From Beroe forskalii (taxonomy: Eukaryota > Ctenophora > Nuda > Beroida > Beroidae): DNA of 64,000 nt. The stretch is taken from contig WFMF01000019.1 in NCBI GenBank assembly GCA_011033025.1, positions 496,001 to 560,000 of the forward strand. Direction: 5' to 3'. Below, piece after piece: positions 10,921 through 21,240 of this stretch. The notes below the pieces were generated by a model. It made no database searches. It saw only the letters and a list, made by a program, of their open reading frames with translations, and was not told where the DNA came from. How positions within the stretch are numbered: the first letter of the stretch is position 1; each line of letters begins with the position of its first letter. The translations under genes and the position numbers were made by a program.

Positions 10921-11724
10921 TTACACCAAATGTTGGGAAGGTGTGAGTGATCGTAGGTCCCTGAAGGCTTGATGGCCGGAGGTGATATCGTTCATCAGCC
11001 TCGTATACCTCGTCAGCTCGAATCTGGCGCCCCGGGCACCCAGCTCGAGATTTAGTTGTCTGATCTTGTCGAGGGAGTCCAATACTGGCATGATTATTGC
11101 GTTCGCCTGCTCCCGGAGCATGTTGCGGACCGCCGCTCTTGATCCCTCTTCGACCATTGCAGTCGCGTAGTCGGAGATTTTATTTCTATGAAAATTCAGA
11201 AATTTGCGGACCTGTTCCGCAAGGAATTCGATTTCCCTGCGGACCTGCATATGGTCGCGTGAGGTCCTCATGCGGCCCATTGCTGATTCCATCGCCTCCC
11301 CGACGCGTTGGAGTTCTCTTACCATCTGGCCAGCATTGTCGAGCACCACCGGGTACTCCAAGTAGCGTGTCTGAGTACATGCCTCCGCTGTCACACAGGC
11401 AATCGTTGCCTGTGTGCTGGCGTCAGTGACAGATGGAGACTCTCCTGCTCCAGCACCGATGTCAGTCAGGTCCTCTCTTGACGGTGGTGCGTAGTCCACG
11501 CAGTCGTGGAATTGGTCTTCCGTCATTGTGTCAACGGACGAAGAGGAGTCCCCGGAGTCGGATGAATCAGACGAGGAGTCCCCGGAGGAGGATGAGGACG
11601 AGGAAGCTGAGGACAAGGAGGATGAGGACGAGGAGGATGAGGAAGATCTGGATCTGCTACGGCTCCTCTTCCTTTTGGGACTGGACAGGGACTTTCTGAC
11701 CGTCTCCGTACCCACTTTGCACAA
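10921..11724 (-). CDS. extra serine/acid-rich ORF in the 3' part of the Gypsy element
   Basis: An open frame of about 267 codons between integrase and the 3' LTR. Residues about 15-70 are almost pure Ser/Arg then Ser/Asp (SR-like, then acidic), for example SPKRKRSRSRSRSSS. The remaining 190 residues are predicted mostly helical with heptad-like leucines and end SLTPSQHLV. No envelope features, signal peptide, membrane helix or known catalytic motif are present. The frame opens at a TTG codon without a nearby ATG, and a CCTCAG acceptor-like site lies just upstream (about 11742), so expression may need splicing or an upstream start. Position suggests an accessory retroelement protein, possibly one contacting nucleic acid. 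It could also be a captured host exon. Function unknown. Confidence 0.6.
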   Translation of the reverse strand: MCKVGTETVRKSLSSPKRKRSRSRSRSSSSSSSSSSLSSASSSSSSSGDSSSDSSDSGDSSSSVDTMTEDQFHDCVDYAPPSREDLTDIGAGAGESPSVTDASTQATIACVTAEACTQTRYLEYPVVLDNAGQMVRELQRVGEAMESAMGRMRTSRDHMQVRREIEFLAEQVRKFLNFHRNKISDYATAMVEEGSRAAVRNMLREQANAIIMPVLDSLDKIRQLNLELGARGARFELTRYTRLMNDITSGHQAFRDLRSLTPSQHLV

Positions 11725-11982
11725 GAAGGTTATGATCCTGAGGATGAAAATATGGTCAAGGTAACAATCCGATTGTACCGAATACGAAAGAGATCAACGT
11801 GAAGTTACCTTCTGAGTAAACAAATTGATTAAGGAAAATCTATCATGTCCGACATGAGATTGACATAAGGGGTAGTTTTGTTTTTTTTTGTTTTTTTTTG
11901 TGCATAAGGGTTTAGCTGCAAAGGGGGGGTAAATGCCCCAGTGGCGTGAAAATACGCGGCTTAAACTTGTTTTAAATGGAGC

Positions 11983-13962
11983 GGCAAAATGGTACCACAG
12001 GAACACGACAAAAATTAGCCTCCATTAGCCTCCATTAGCCTCCATGGAGGCTGAGTGGAGCCTGAGTGGAGCCTAAGTGGAGGCTAATTTCAAAAATTAG
12101 CCTCCACGGAGGCTAGTGGAGGCATGAGGCTAATTTTTGAAAAATAGCCTCCACTATGGAGGCTATATTAGCCTCCACTAGCCTCCATTAGCCTCCATTA
12201 GCCTCCACTCAGCCTCCACTCAGCCTCCACTCAGCCTCCATGGAGGCTAAATTTTTGGTTTAGCCTCCACTAGCCTCCACTAGCCTCCACTCAAGAATTA
12301 GCCTCCATTAGCCTCCACAGAAATTTAAAAAGTCATTTTTGTGGAGGCTAAAGCCTCCATATGGAGGCTAATGGAGGCTAATGGAGGCTGAGTGGAGGCT
12401 AAGTGGAGGCTGTCAGGCTGAGTGGAGCCTAAATCAATAAGCCTACAAAACACAAATTTCTTGCTGAAAATGGTGATTTATGTGTACTAATGTGAAAAAC
12501 AATATATAGCTTCAAACTTTCAGACAGCTCCAACTGTCCTACACTCAGCCTCCACTAGGCTCCACTCAGCCTCCACTAGGCTCCACTCAGCCTCCACTAG
12601 GCTCCACTCAGCCTCCACTGGGCTCCACTCAGCCTCCACTAGGCTCCACTCAGCCTCCACTAGGCTCCACTCAGGCCCCACTAGCCTCCACTAGGCTCCA
12701 CTCAGCCTCCACTAGGCTACACTGGCCACCACTAGCCTCCACTAGCCTCCACTAGGATCCAATAGGCTCCACTAGCCTCCACTAGGATCCATTCAGCCTC
12801 CACTAGGCTCCACTCAGCCTCCACTAGGCTCCACACAGCCTCCACTAGCCTCCACTTAGCCTCCACTAGGCTCCACTCAGCCTCCACTAGGCTCCACTCA
12901 GGCACCACTAGCCTCCACTAGGCTCCACTCAGCCTCCACTAGGCTCCACTGGCCACCACTAGGCTCCACTAGCCTCCACTAGGATCCAATAGGCTCCACT
13001 AGCCTCCACTAGGCTCCATTCAGCCTCCACTAGGCTCCACTTAGCCTCCACTAGGCTCCACTCAACCTCCACTAGCCTCCACTAGGCTCCACTCAGCCTC
13101 CACTAGGCTCCATTCAGCCTCCCACTAGGCTCCCTCAGCCTCCACTAGGCTCCACTCAGCCTCCACTAGGCTCCACTTAGCTCCACTAGCCTAGTGGAGG
13201 CTAGTGGAGCCTAGTGGAGGGCTGAGCCTGGTGGAGGCTGAGTGAGGCTCCAGTGGAGGCTCCATGGAGGCTGGTGGAGGCTCAGCCTGGAGGCTGGTGG
13301 AGGCTGAGTGGAGGCTGGTGAGTGAGCTGGAGCCTAGTGGAGGCTGAGTGGAGCCTAGTGGAGGCTGAGTGAAGCCTAGTGGAGCCTAGTGGAGGCTGAG
13401 TGGATTCTAGTGGAGGCCTAGTGGTGCCTAATACTAGACTTTGGTCTATGTTACAAAATGTACTCTTTTTTGTAAAACATGACATAAATTTAATTTTGTG
13501 GAGGCTAGCATATTATCTGTGTTTTTCATGATTTTAGCCTCCATTTGGAGGCTATAGCCTCCACTAGCACTGTCAAAATAGCTTCCATAGAATCCAAAAA
13601 TGACTTTTTAAATTTCCGTGGAGGCTAATGGAGGCTAAATCTTGAGTGGAGGCTAGTGGAGGCTAGTGGAGGCTAAACTAAAAATTTAGCCTCCATGGAG
13701 GCTGAGTGGAGGCTGAGTGGAGGCTGAGTGAGGCTAGTGGAGCCTAGTGGAGGCTAGTGGAGGCTAATATAGCCTCCATAGTGGAGGCTATTTTCGAAAA
13801 TTAGCCTCATGCCTCCACTAGCCTCCGTGGAGGCTAATTTTTGAAATTAGCCTCCACTTAGCCTCCACTCAGGCTCCACTCAGCCTCCACTCAGCCTCCA
13901 TGGAGGCTAATGGAGGCTAATGGAGGCTAATTTTTGTCGTGTTCCTGTGGTACCATTTTGCC
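11983..13962. mobile_element. 1,980-bp foldback transposon with 8-bp target duplication
   Basis: The termini GGCAAAATGGTACCACAGG (from 11983) and its exact complement (ending 13962) are flanked by AATGGAGC on both sides (11975-11982 and 13963-13970), a perfect 8-bp duplication. The arms, several hundred bp long, are built of AGCCTCCA words in both orientations. The centre is a 21-bp tandem array. An 8-bp duplication fits hAT-like and some foldback-type transposases. There is no coding capacity. It lies inside the Gypsy element between integrase and the extra ORF. Confidence 0.85.
12541..13200 (+). repeat. 21-bp tandem array (AGCCTCCACTAGGCTCCACTC)
   Basis: The core of the foldback: alternating 10- and 11-bp half units (AGCCTCCACT and AGGCTCCACTC) repeated for about 650 bp. 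The array then switches strand near 13185-13205 and continues as the complement to about 13430. Point variants include GGATCC and GGCCACC. Confidence 0.9.
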
Positions 13963-14082
13963 AATGGAGCTGCCGCCGCTCCTCAGACTCCCTTTTTTTT
14001 AAGGACGTGTTGTAAAGGGGACTTTAGATGGCGGTCTAAGCCTTGCCGCAGCCCGCACTATATTCCTGTTGCTAGAAGATGA
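13963..14082. other. Gypsy internal sequence between two insertions
   Basis: Begins with the right AATGGAGC target copy of the foldback and ends at the A preceding the Helitron. Without the foldback it continues directly from 11974. No coding region is recognised. Confidence 0.5.
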
Positions 14083-14521
14083 TCTATATTAATAATTTCA
14101 GAGTGTTCGTGCATCTGTCTGTCTGTCTGTGTAAAATGACTATTTAAGAAGTGCATTTGATATTTTTGATCGTTTTTTTCGGGAAAATCTTCTCCCAATT
14201 AAGGGGCTTATTACTATTTATGGAAAATTTGAATTGGACCATCCGTTGATTAGTTATTTGCATAATAAATATCATGCGTTTACTAATGCTAATATATGCT
14301 ATGGAAAGGCAATACTATATAGGTGATCTCAAATTACAAAGTATGTTGTGCGGTGCATTTCCGCGAATATCTGTAATCCTCGGTAAGCGGTAATGGTGAT
14401 CCAATTACTTAACAAATTCCAAGATGAGGTCATGAAGCAAGTAGCTGTTGGCTGCTGGATACAAGATGAACCAAAGGTATCAGGTTGATTGTTTCCGCGA
14501 ATCTTCGCGGGCAAACGCTAG
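14083..14521 (+). mobile_element. non-autonomous Helitron, family A, diverged copy
   Basis: Plus-strand element beginning TCTATATTAATAATTTCAG and ending CTAG, with the hairpin CCGCGAATCTTCGCGG (14495-14510) 8 nt before the CTAG end. Flanked by A (14082) and T (14522). It is 439 bp and clearly diverged from the two identical 455-bp copies, so it is an older insertion of the same family in opposite orientation. Confidence 0.85.
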
Positions 14522-14814
14522 TGTTTAATAATTACACAACGACATTACAATTGATTGCATGTCTTACCGAAAAAGAAACTATTGGAATGGTCACTGATTA
14601 CACTTCGGAAGTGTAACAATGCACTGCCACTCTCCCATAGCAGTAAGTATGCTCAACGGATTAAATTGTGCGCTACAAACACTAGAGGTATACCCTAAAT
14701 CAAGAGTATGCAGTTAACTGTCTTAGAACACACAACACTATTAATGTTATGATCTAGTGAAGCACCATAAACTATCCATGAGGGAGAGCAGACAGTCCGT
14801 TCTCAATTTAGACA

Positions 14815-17800
14815 CTAAGCCTCAGTTTGAGTAAAGTCACGCCCATAAGCTAGTCGTCTAACCGGCTGCCTAGCACGAGTGGGGCGCCCATTGTCCGCAG
14901 GGGTTCCACCAATAATCAGAAGAGGAGGATTCTCGTCTTCTGACTCGTCTCTGAGCTGCTGAGGCTCAGGAGCGATCCCCGAATTGGATGGGCCAGGGGC
15001 GGTGACAACTGGGGGTTTACCCCGCCGCAGTTTCTCCATATGCACTATGTCATGCTTACCGTTTCCTAGTGCTATTTTATATGTGTATTCCGACACTTTC
15101 GAAACAATCCTGTGGGGGCCTTTATAGTGATCATAGAACTTCCTATGGTCGCAGCCAGCTGGTGCTGGTTTCCAGACATACACGAAATCACCATCGTTGT
15201 ACTGTACAACGTGGGCTGACCTGTCGAATTGCTTTTCATTGAAATCTGCTTTGATTTCAGATGTGCTCTAACGAAAGCATATACCTCATGAAGCTTATAG
15301 TACAAGTCGTGTGCAAACTGGTTCTGGGCCTTGTTCTCAAGCCCTGGGGCGGAGAACCTGTGATAAGGTCTATTGGCAACCTAGGGTGCGTTCCATACCT
15401 GAGAAAGAAAGGGCTGTAACCAGTGCTACTATGCACGGTAGTGCGATAGGCGAACAGAACCTGGTCTAAACAGTTTAGCCAGTTCTTAGGGTTTTCTTGG
15501 CAGTAAGACCATAGTAATCCCTTCAATGTCCCATTGAACCGCTCGCAACCACCGTTGCTCTGTGGCCTGTAACTAGTAGTGGCTGTTTTTTCAATACCCA
15601 TTAACTTGTATAAAGCCTGTATAAGGTCTGCTGTATGCACTGATCCGCCACGATCAGAGTGGATAGAAGTAGGAATGCCATGCCTGCTTATGTATTGATT
15701 TAATACGGCACGAGCTACAACACCAACTGTTGTGCTCCTTAACGGGATGGCCTCAGGATACATGGTGAAACGATCAATCATCGTGAGTATCGCATGATAG
15801 CCATTAATTGAAGGCAAACCTTCAATAAGATCGATTTGTACCACATCATTTGGATATGACGACACAAATGGTTTGAGGGGTGCCTTAGGAGTCTTGTGAT
15901 TTTTAGCTTTCTTAAGACAAGGGTGGCAATTATCTATAAACAAGTCCACTTTGTGTTTTAGTTTAGGGAAGTAAAACCTAGAGGTGAGTTTAAGAACAGT
16001 TTTTCCCTCCCATAGTGTCCACTCATGGGAATGCAATGGCAAATATCTATGGTTTTATCTTGAAGGCTGAGAGGTATGCAAAGTAGTTGGATTGTTTCAT
16101 TCGATTTGGGATCGTCCCAGGATCGATACAGCTTCCCATCAATTAGACTTAACTTACTGAAAGAGTTAAAATAGGTTTTCTCGTCGGGCGACAAACCTAT
16201 GGAGGAATCTGGCCTGGTGCCAGACTCAACCCACTGTCTAACCGTGGAAAGCGTGGGATCACCACGCTGGGCTTGCTCAATCGACTCATGAGAGGTTGGG
16301 ACAAGCTCATCAACCTCATTAATGATTTTACCGACGGTCGGAGCATTATGAACCTCATTAATTCCAACTTCAGCCTTAGCAGGTAAGCAATTAAGGTGGG
16401 GATCATCGTGCTGGACTAATCGTGATGGACCATCACTAGGGTTGAGTTTAGAGGGCTTAAGTGTGACATTGAACTTATAATTCTTGAGGGTTTCGAACCA
16501 TCGCCAGAGCCTCTTATTATCAGAGTGTTTGAAGCTATCTAAGTGTAGTAATGCAGAATTATCTACTACTAGCGTTTGCCCGCGAAGATTCGCGGAAACA
16601 ATCAACCTGCGGTTCGTTTTGTATCCAGCAGCCAACAGCAACTTGCTTCATGACGTCATCTTGGAATGTGTAAAGTGATTTGATCACCTAGGTATCACTT
16701 TATCATGCTACCGCTTACCGAGGATTACAGATATTCGCGGAAATGCACCGTACAACATACTTTGTAATATGAGATCACCTATATATACACACAGCATATA
16801 TTAGCATTAGTAAACGCATGATATTTATTATGCTAATAACTAATTAACGGAAAGTTCAATTCAAATTTATCATAGATATGAATAATCCTCTTAATTGGGC
16901 GAAGATTTTCCAGAAAAAAACCGATCAAAAATATTAAATGCACTTCTTATAAACGCATTACACACACATACACACATACACACATACACAGACGCACGAA
17001 CACTCTGAAATTATTAATATAGATAACATCAAACTCTTGGTTGATAAGGTAAGTCTTAAACTTTTCACAAAAGTATTTAAGACTGAAGAGCTCTTTCTGG
17101 ACTATGCTCCACTTTTGTTCAGCGTCTGTTAGGACTTTAGAGGCAAAAGAGACAGGGTGGAGACTACCGTAATCGTCATGTTGGCAGAGTATGCTACCGA
17201 TAGCATACGATGAACTGTCAGTCATGAGGGTGAACTTTTATTTAAGTCAGGGTGGATCAAGGTAGGTGCACTCGAAAGTGCACTCTTAAGCGACTCCCAA
17301 GCTACTTGTTGGTCGGGACCCCACGAAAAAACCGCGTCCTTTTTCAACAAGATGGTCAAAGGAGCCGCTATCTTAGCATAGTCCTTAATGAATTTACGGA
17401 AAAATCCGGTCATTCCGAGGAATGTCTTGATACCCTTAGCGTTTTTTGGGGGTAGCATTTTGTGAATTGCGTCAAGTTTGTCCGTACAAACTGATACGCC
17501 CTTTTCACTTATGTTAACGCCTAGGAATTTGAGACTACGCTTAAAAAGTTCAACTTTCTTAGGACTTAGAAGCATTTTACTAGCCAAGATACGTTCAAAG
17601 ATAAGACGCAAGTTGTTAAGCATGCCCTCGAAGGTGGGGCTGCCCGATAGAATGTCATCGAGGTAAAAGGTGCACACAGAGCCTTTGAGGCCCATCATCA
17701 TCCGCTCAACTAGGGATTGGAAGAATCCAGGGGATGAGCTTAAACCTAGAGGGCTCTTAAGGTACTCGAAGAACGCGACACCAGGTATACAGGTCGCTGT

Positions 17801-19064
17801 GTACTTGGTGCTCTCAGGGGCAAGGGTGCATTGGTAAAAGCCTTTTAGAAAATCCAGCTTGGAGTAGAGGGTACAGCCTTTCCAACACGCGCTCATCGTT
17901 TCAACAGACGGTATCGTTTGATAGCTCCTAATGACATGCTTATTAAGCATACGAAAATCAGTTAAAATCCTGAACGAACCGTCTGGTTTCTTAGCGAGGA
18001 AACTAGGGCTATGATACGGCGATTCAGAAAGCTGTATTACACCTAAGTCAAGGAGGCGTTTTACCTCGAGCTCCGCAGCTTGTCTGTGAGCTAAGGGGAT
18101 GTTACGATATTTGGCCCTAATAGGGATGTTAGTATCAAGGACTATGGTTTGCTGCATTAGATCAGTGCACCCAATATCCTCCTCACTTTCAGAGAATATT
18201 TGCTTGAACTCAGTGATGAGAGACTTAATTTGCTTTATCTGCTCGGCAGATAGGTGATCAAGTTCATCTAGTTTAAGCAAAGCAAACAGGCGTTGAATTT
18301 CATCCCCTTGCCATCTATCACGTTGGTCATTAGGCTGTACGTGAGTAGAGGATTCCATTGCTCGTGCTTGGTTAGAGTGCAAATTAAAGCAATTGTTCAC
18401 ATTATTCACGAAAGTTTCTGGCAACGTGTCGAAGGTACCAATTTTCATCTTCTTATGCACGATTAGTTCCTGATCAGTATCGTTACATACCAAAACGTCT
18501 ACTTTTCCCCTGGTGGAATTGTAGAAGCCACTAGTGCACGTGATTGGGTTGTTGTTAAGGCAAGGGTGGAAAATACCCGTTGTGGAAAGATAAGATGGGG
18601 ATTTGTGCTTGTTATTTGAAGGCCTGCGTGAGAGCATATCACATTTAATGAGGTTTATGGAGTGAGGTTTAATAACTAGTGCCGCGCTAGCTACAAGATT
18701 AAGTTTAGACTGCCTAGTGGTGGGTTTAATTAGGGGCAACTCTACATCATCAATGGATAGTTTCAGAGTTTTGAAGCTAATCTCACAATTATAAGAAGCC
18801 AAAAAATCACGTCCAAGAATCAACTTGTGGCTCATACTATCAGTAACTATCAGCGAGAGCGATTTAACTACGGAACCAAAATTAACATTGACTCTAGCAG
18901 TACCTAAGATATTTAATCTAGTGCCAGTAACTCCCAATAATTGCAACTGACACGGTTCCATGATAGTATCTGGTGGTAGGATTTGCTGACTACACAAAGA
19001 ATACGCAGCACCAGTGTCTACCAGGGAATTAACAGGTAAAGAGTCAATGTGAACCGTTACAATT
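14815..19064 (-). pseudogene. pol: Gypsy pol: protease, reverse transcriptase, RNase H, integrase (broken)
   Basis: On the minus strand the domains run in order. The protease has an active-site DTGAAYS motif near 19008-19025. Reverse transcriptase carries YLDD at about 17654-17665. RNase H has the TDSSSYAIGS region near 17200, followed by DNSALLHLDSF just before 16550. Integrase has an HHCC finger (ICHC...H...CHPC, about 15920-16070) and a DDE core with HSDRGG and GGCERFNG near 15535-15660. A C-terminal integrase tail reads to the stop at 14815. Breaks: a frame change near 17230-17240 between RT and RNase H, the Helitron at 16569-17023, a frame change near 16010-16040 in the zinc finger, and one or two between about 15345 and 15185. 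A stop lies directly upstream of the protease frame at 19064-19066. Some indels fall in short homopolymers and could be sequencing errors. Confidence 0.92.
16569..17023 (-). mobile_element. non-autonomous Helitron, family A, copy 2, inside RNase H
   Basis: A 455-bp element by eye identical to 879-1333, with TC and CTAG ends on the minus strand and the hairpin at 16580-16595. Flanks are A (16568) and T (17024). The RNase H reading frame on the two sides is continuous across that A|T junction, so both ends are fixed to the base and no host bases were gained or lost. No target duplication is present, as expected for Helitrons. Confidence 0.93.
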
Positions 19065-19168
19065 TACATAGATATTGGACGTGTTTTTAGCAGACACGTG
19101 CGGCTGCTCTATCCGTGCTCGATCACGTGACTTGTCTTTACTGGCCAAACCACTCAAATGAACATGCT

Positions 19169-20401
19169 CTATTGTTGAGGGCTCGGCCCGTTCGGAAAAT
19201 TCCGCGCATGTCCCTGGGGTACCTGCTGAGGGGTGAAAGGTTCCTGATGGGGGTTGAGTCGGGGACCCGGCCCTGGCTGAAAGGTGTTGTTACGGTGCAT
19301 TCGTGACTGAAAATCATTAGGAGGGCTCGGCCCTGCCTGGGAGGATCTGGAATTTTCATCGTCACGCCTTTTCTTCCTACACTGGGATTTGATATGGCCC
19401 CAAATATTACAGTAATAGCATTGTTTATTGGCATGGGGGTTTTGGGCACGCCTGTTAGAATCCCTATTATTATTTGGGTATCGGAACCCAGCAGACTGGT
19501 GTTGATTATGGTAGGGGGCAACGTGCAGTATTTGGCCCGGAAGAAGGGTTTGTGGCACTAGATCTTGATGGGCATATTGTGGTGGGGCAAAGTTTTGCAC
19601 GGCAAAATTCTGAGGGTGGAAAGGGGTAAAATTATTACTGGCGAAATTCGGGGGATTAGAGAACTGATTGTGCACTGGCGGTGCACTGGTTTGGTTTTGT
19701 ATCGTAGGGGCCTGGCTAGGCCGTTCCGTGGCACTGCCACGCGATTCTAGGACATGTGGCCGTGGGGTTTCAGGGAGCGGTTCAGGATTTGAGGCCAAAA
19801 TAGCAAGATCAGCATCAGCAGAAGCATTACTGGGCTTTACAAAATTTCGAATTTGTGTCGCACCTTCGAATTTCTGGGCTTGCTCTACCGCTAGAGACAA
19901 AGTTTCAAAAGTAGTACCAAGGAGTTTAATGCTCGTATCACTGTCACGAACACCAGTACAAAAAGAGTCTATGAGCATCTGCTCTCTAGAATCAGCAGGG
20001 ATACTGGCTTTGCTTGCCAGTTTACGGAGGGCAACAGAAAAATCATGTAAGCTCTCGGTAGCCTCCTGGGCCCTGTATTTGAGGGCTAATCGAGGGGGGA
20101 TCTTATCTACGGGTTGCAAGGCCTTCGCAAGTTCGGGGCCAAATAAACTTGGGTCAGCTTTATTCTCAGCTGTAAGGGCTAGCTCTTGGACCATGGAAAA
20201 TGACACGCTGTCTAAGTAAGTACATAACGCAGAGAACTGGTCCTTCTTAGCAATGGCCATGGCTTCAGCAAAATTGAAAAACTGGGCCGCCCAGGTAAGG
20301 TAATCATCACCCTGTTTGTATTGTGAGGGCTGACGTACAATAAGCCTAGGGGTATTAATATTGGCAGGGGCATTGTCAGGGGGATTATCTTCTCCTGCCA
20401 T
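19169..20401 (-). CDS. gag: Gypsy Gag polyprotein
   Basis: A 410-codon ORF starting at an ATG (20399-20401) about 115 bp inside the 5' LTR. The N-terminal 190 residues are helical and acidic/hydrophobic like retrotransposon capsid regions. Residues about 200-320 are rich in Pro, Asn, Gln and Phe. One CCHC zinc knuckle lies at residues 328-341 (C-x2-C-x4-H-x4-C, within CYYCNIWGHIKSQC), followed by a basic RKKRRDD stretch. This is the usual Gag layout for packaging element RNA into cytoplasmic particles. The frame is intact although pol is broken, so it could still encode protein. It closes about 100 bp before the protease frame. Confidence 0.88.
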   Translation of the reverse strand: MAGEDNPPDNAPANINTPRLIVRQPSQYKQGDDYLTWAAQFFNFAEAMAIAKKDQFSALCTYLDSVSFSMVQELALTAENKADPSLFGPELAKALQPVDKIPPRLALKYRAQEATESLHDFSVALRKLASKASIPADSREQMLIDSFCTGVRDSDTSIKLLGTTFETLSLAVEQAQKFEGATQIRNFVKPSNASADADLAILASNPEPLPETPRPHVLESRGSATERPSQAPTIQNQTSAPPVHNQFSNPPNFASNNFTPFHPQNFAVQNFAPPQYAHQDLVPQTLLPGQILHVAPYHNQHQSAGFRYPNNNRDSNRRAQNPHANKQCYYCNIWGHIKSQCRKKRRDDENSRSSQAGPSPPNDFQSRMHRNNTFQPGPGPRLNPHQEPFTPQQVPQGHARNFPNGPSPQQ

Positions 20402-20515
20402 AGTGTGAATCTACAGTCGGACAATCAAGATAGCTATATTATATCTACCCGGTAAATATAAATAAAGTTACAAAGGCAACTGAAATCAATTGGTTCTAAT
20501 AACGCAGACCGCGTA

Positions 20516-21110
20516 TATTATAATAGGGTTAAAGCCCTATTATTTTTATAGTTAAGGGGATGGGACTTACCCGATCACCAGAATCGTAATCAGCATCTTG
20601 ACAAACAATTGAGACACAAGTAGTACCTAACTGGTAAAAGAATCGATGTAAAATTTTCAGTTACAGATAGGTAAACTGATAGCCAGGAGGAGTCCTTCCC
20701 AGGAGCCTGCTTAAAAGATGCGCGGACCACGCTTTCACGCGCAGCAGCGCGGTGGCTAGTTTGACGTCACTAAGCCAATTATCCTAATTGGGGAACGCTC
20801 GGCGTGTTTGTTTTAGCGGAATGGGACCGCGGAGGAGGAAGCGGAGGTGTAACTAACCCAATTAGAGCTGCAAAAGCTGCAGCTTTGCAGACTGGTACCT
20901 GTCGCAGGCTGGAATAATGTTTCGAGATATGCTCTAAGTGGCTAGGGACTAAGGAATGTGACACGCTACCGTAGCTTTTAGTGTGGGAAAGGGGGAAATG
21001 GCCTGATCCTGGGGTTCCGTGAACCCCGGGTGTATATTCTTGGAAAGTGGAAGTCGACGTGGCGTTTTAGGAAACTGAGATGTTGCCGTGACTTTTCATA
21101 TACTATGACA
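20516..21110 (-). repeat. 5' LTR (595 bp)
   Basis: Upstream LTR of the minus-strand Gypsy element, carrying promoter functions by position. It has CTAA extra near 20625 relative to the other LTR and one visible substitution. I could not recognise a primer-binding site: no TGG directly follows the LTR end. Confidence 0.93.
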
Positions 21111-21240
21111 GCTGTAGGCTTGCCTTTTTTACTAATGTTCATTTTGTATACTTATTGTGGTCTGGAAGATCCAGTTTAATAATGCCTAGTGAATCATAGA
21201 AACAGTTGTGTGACATTTGTTGATGTAATATTCAATTCAA

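Larger units (their letters stand above)
9637..21110 (-). mobile_element. Ty3/Gypsy LTR retrotransposon with nested insertions
   Basis: The element lies on the minus strand between GCTG target duplications at 9633-9636 and 21111-21114. The LTRs (21110-20516 upstream and 10227-9637 downstream) start TGTCATAG and end TAATA and are nearly identical. Order on the minus strand: 5' LTR, gag (20401-19169), protease-RT-RNase H-integrase (about 19064-14815), an extra ORF (11724-10921), a purine-rich tract, 3' LTR. Integrase after RNase H is the Ty3/Gypsy order. Three insertions are nested inside: Helitrons at 16569-17023 and 14083-14521 and a foldback at 11983-13962. Pol also has several frame breaks, so this copy could move only with proteins from a related element. 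Confidence 0.93.

Noticed and set aside
11433-11764. Acidic or Arg-rich plus-strand ORFs (88 and 78 codons)
   Set aside because: They are antisense shadows of the Ser-rich region of the minus-strand accessory ORF.
19668-20219. Plus-strand ORF of 183 codons
   Set aside because: It is antisense to gag, with no recognisable domain.
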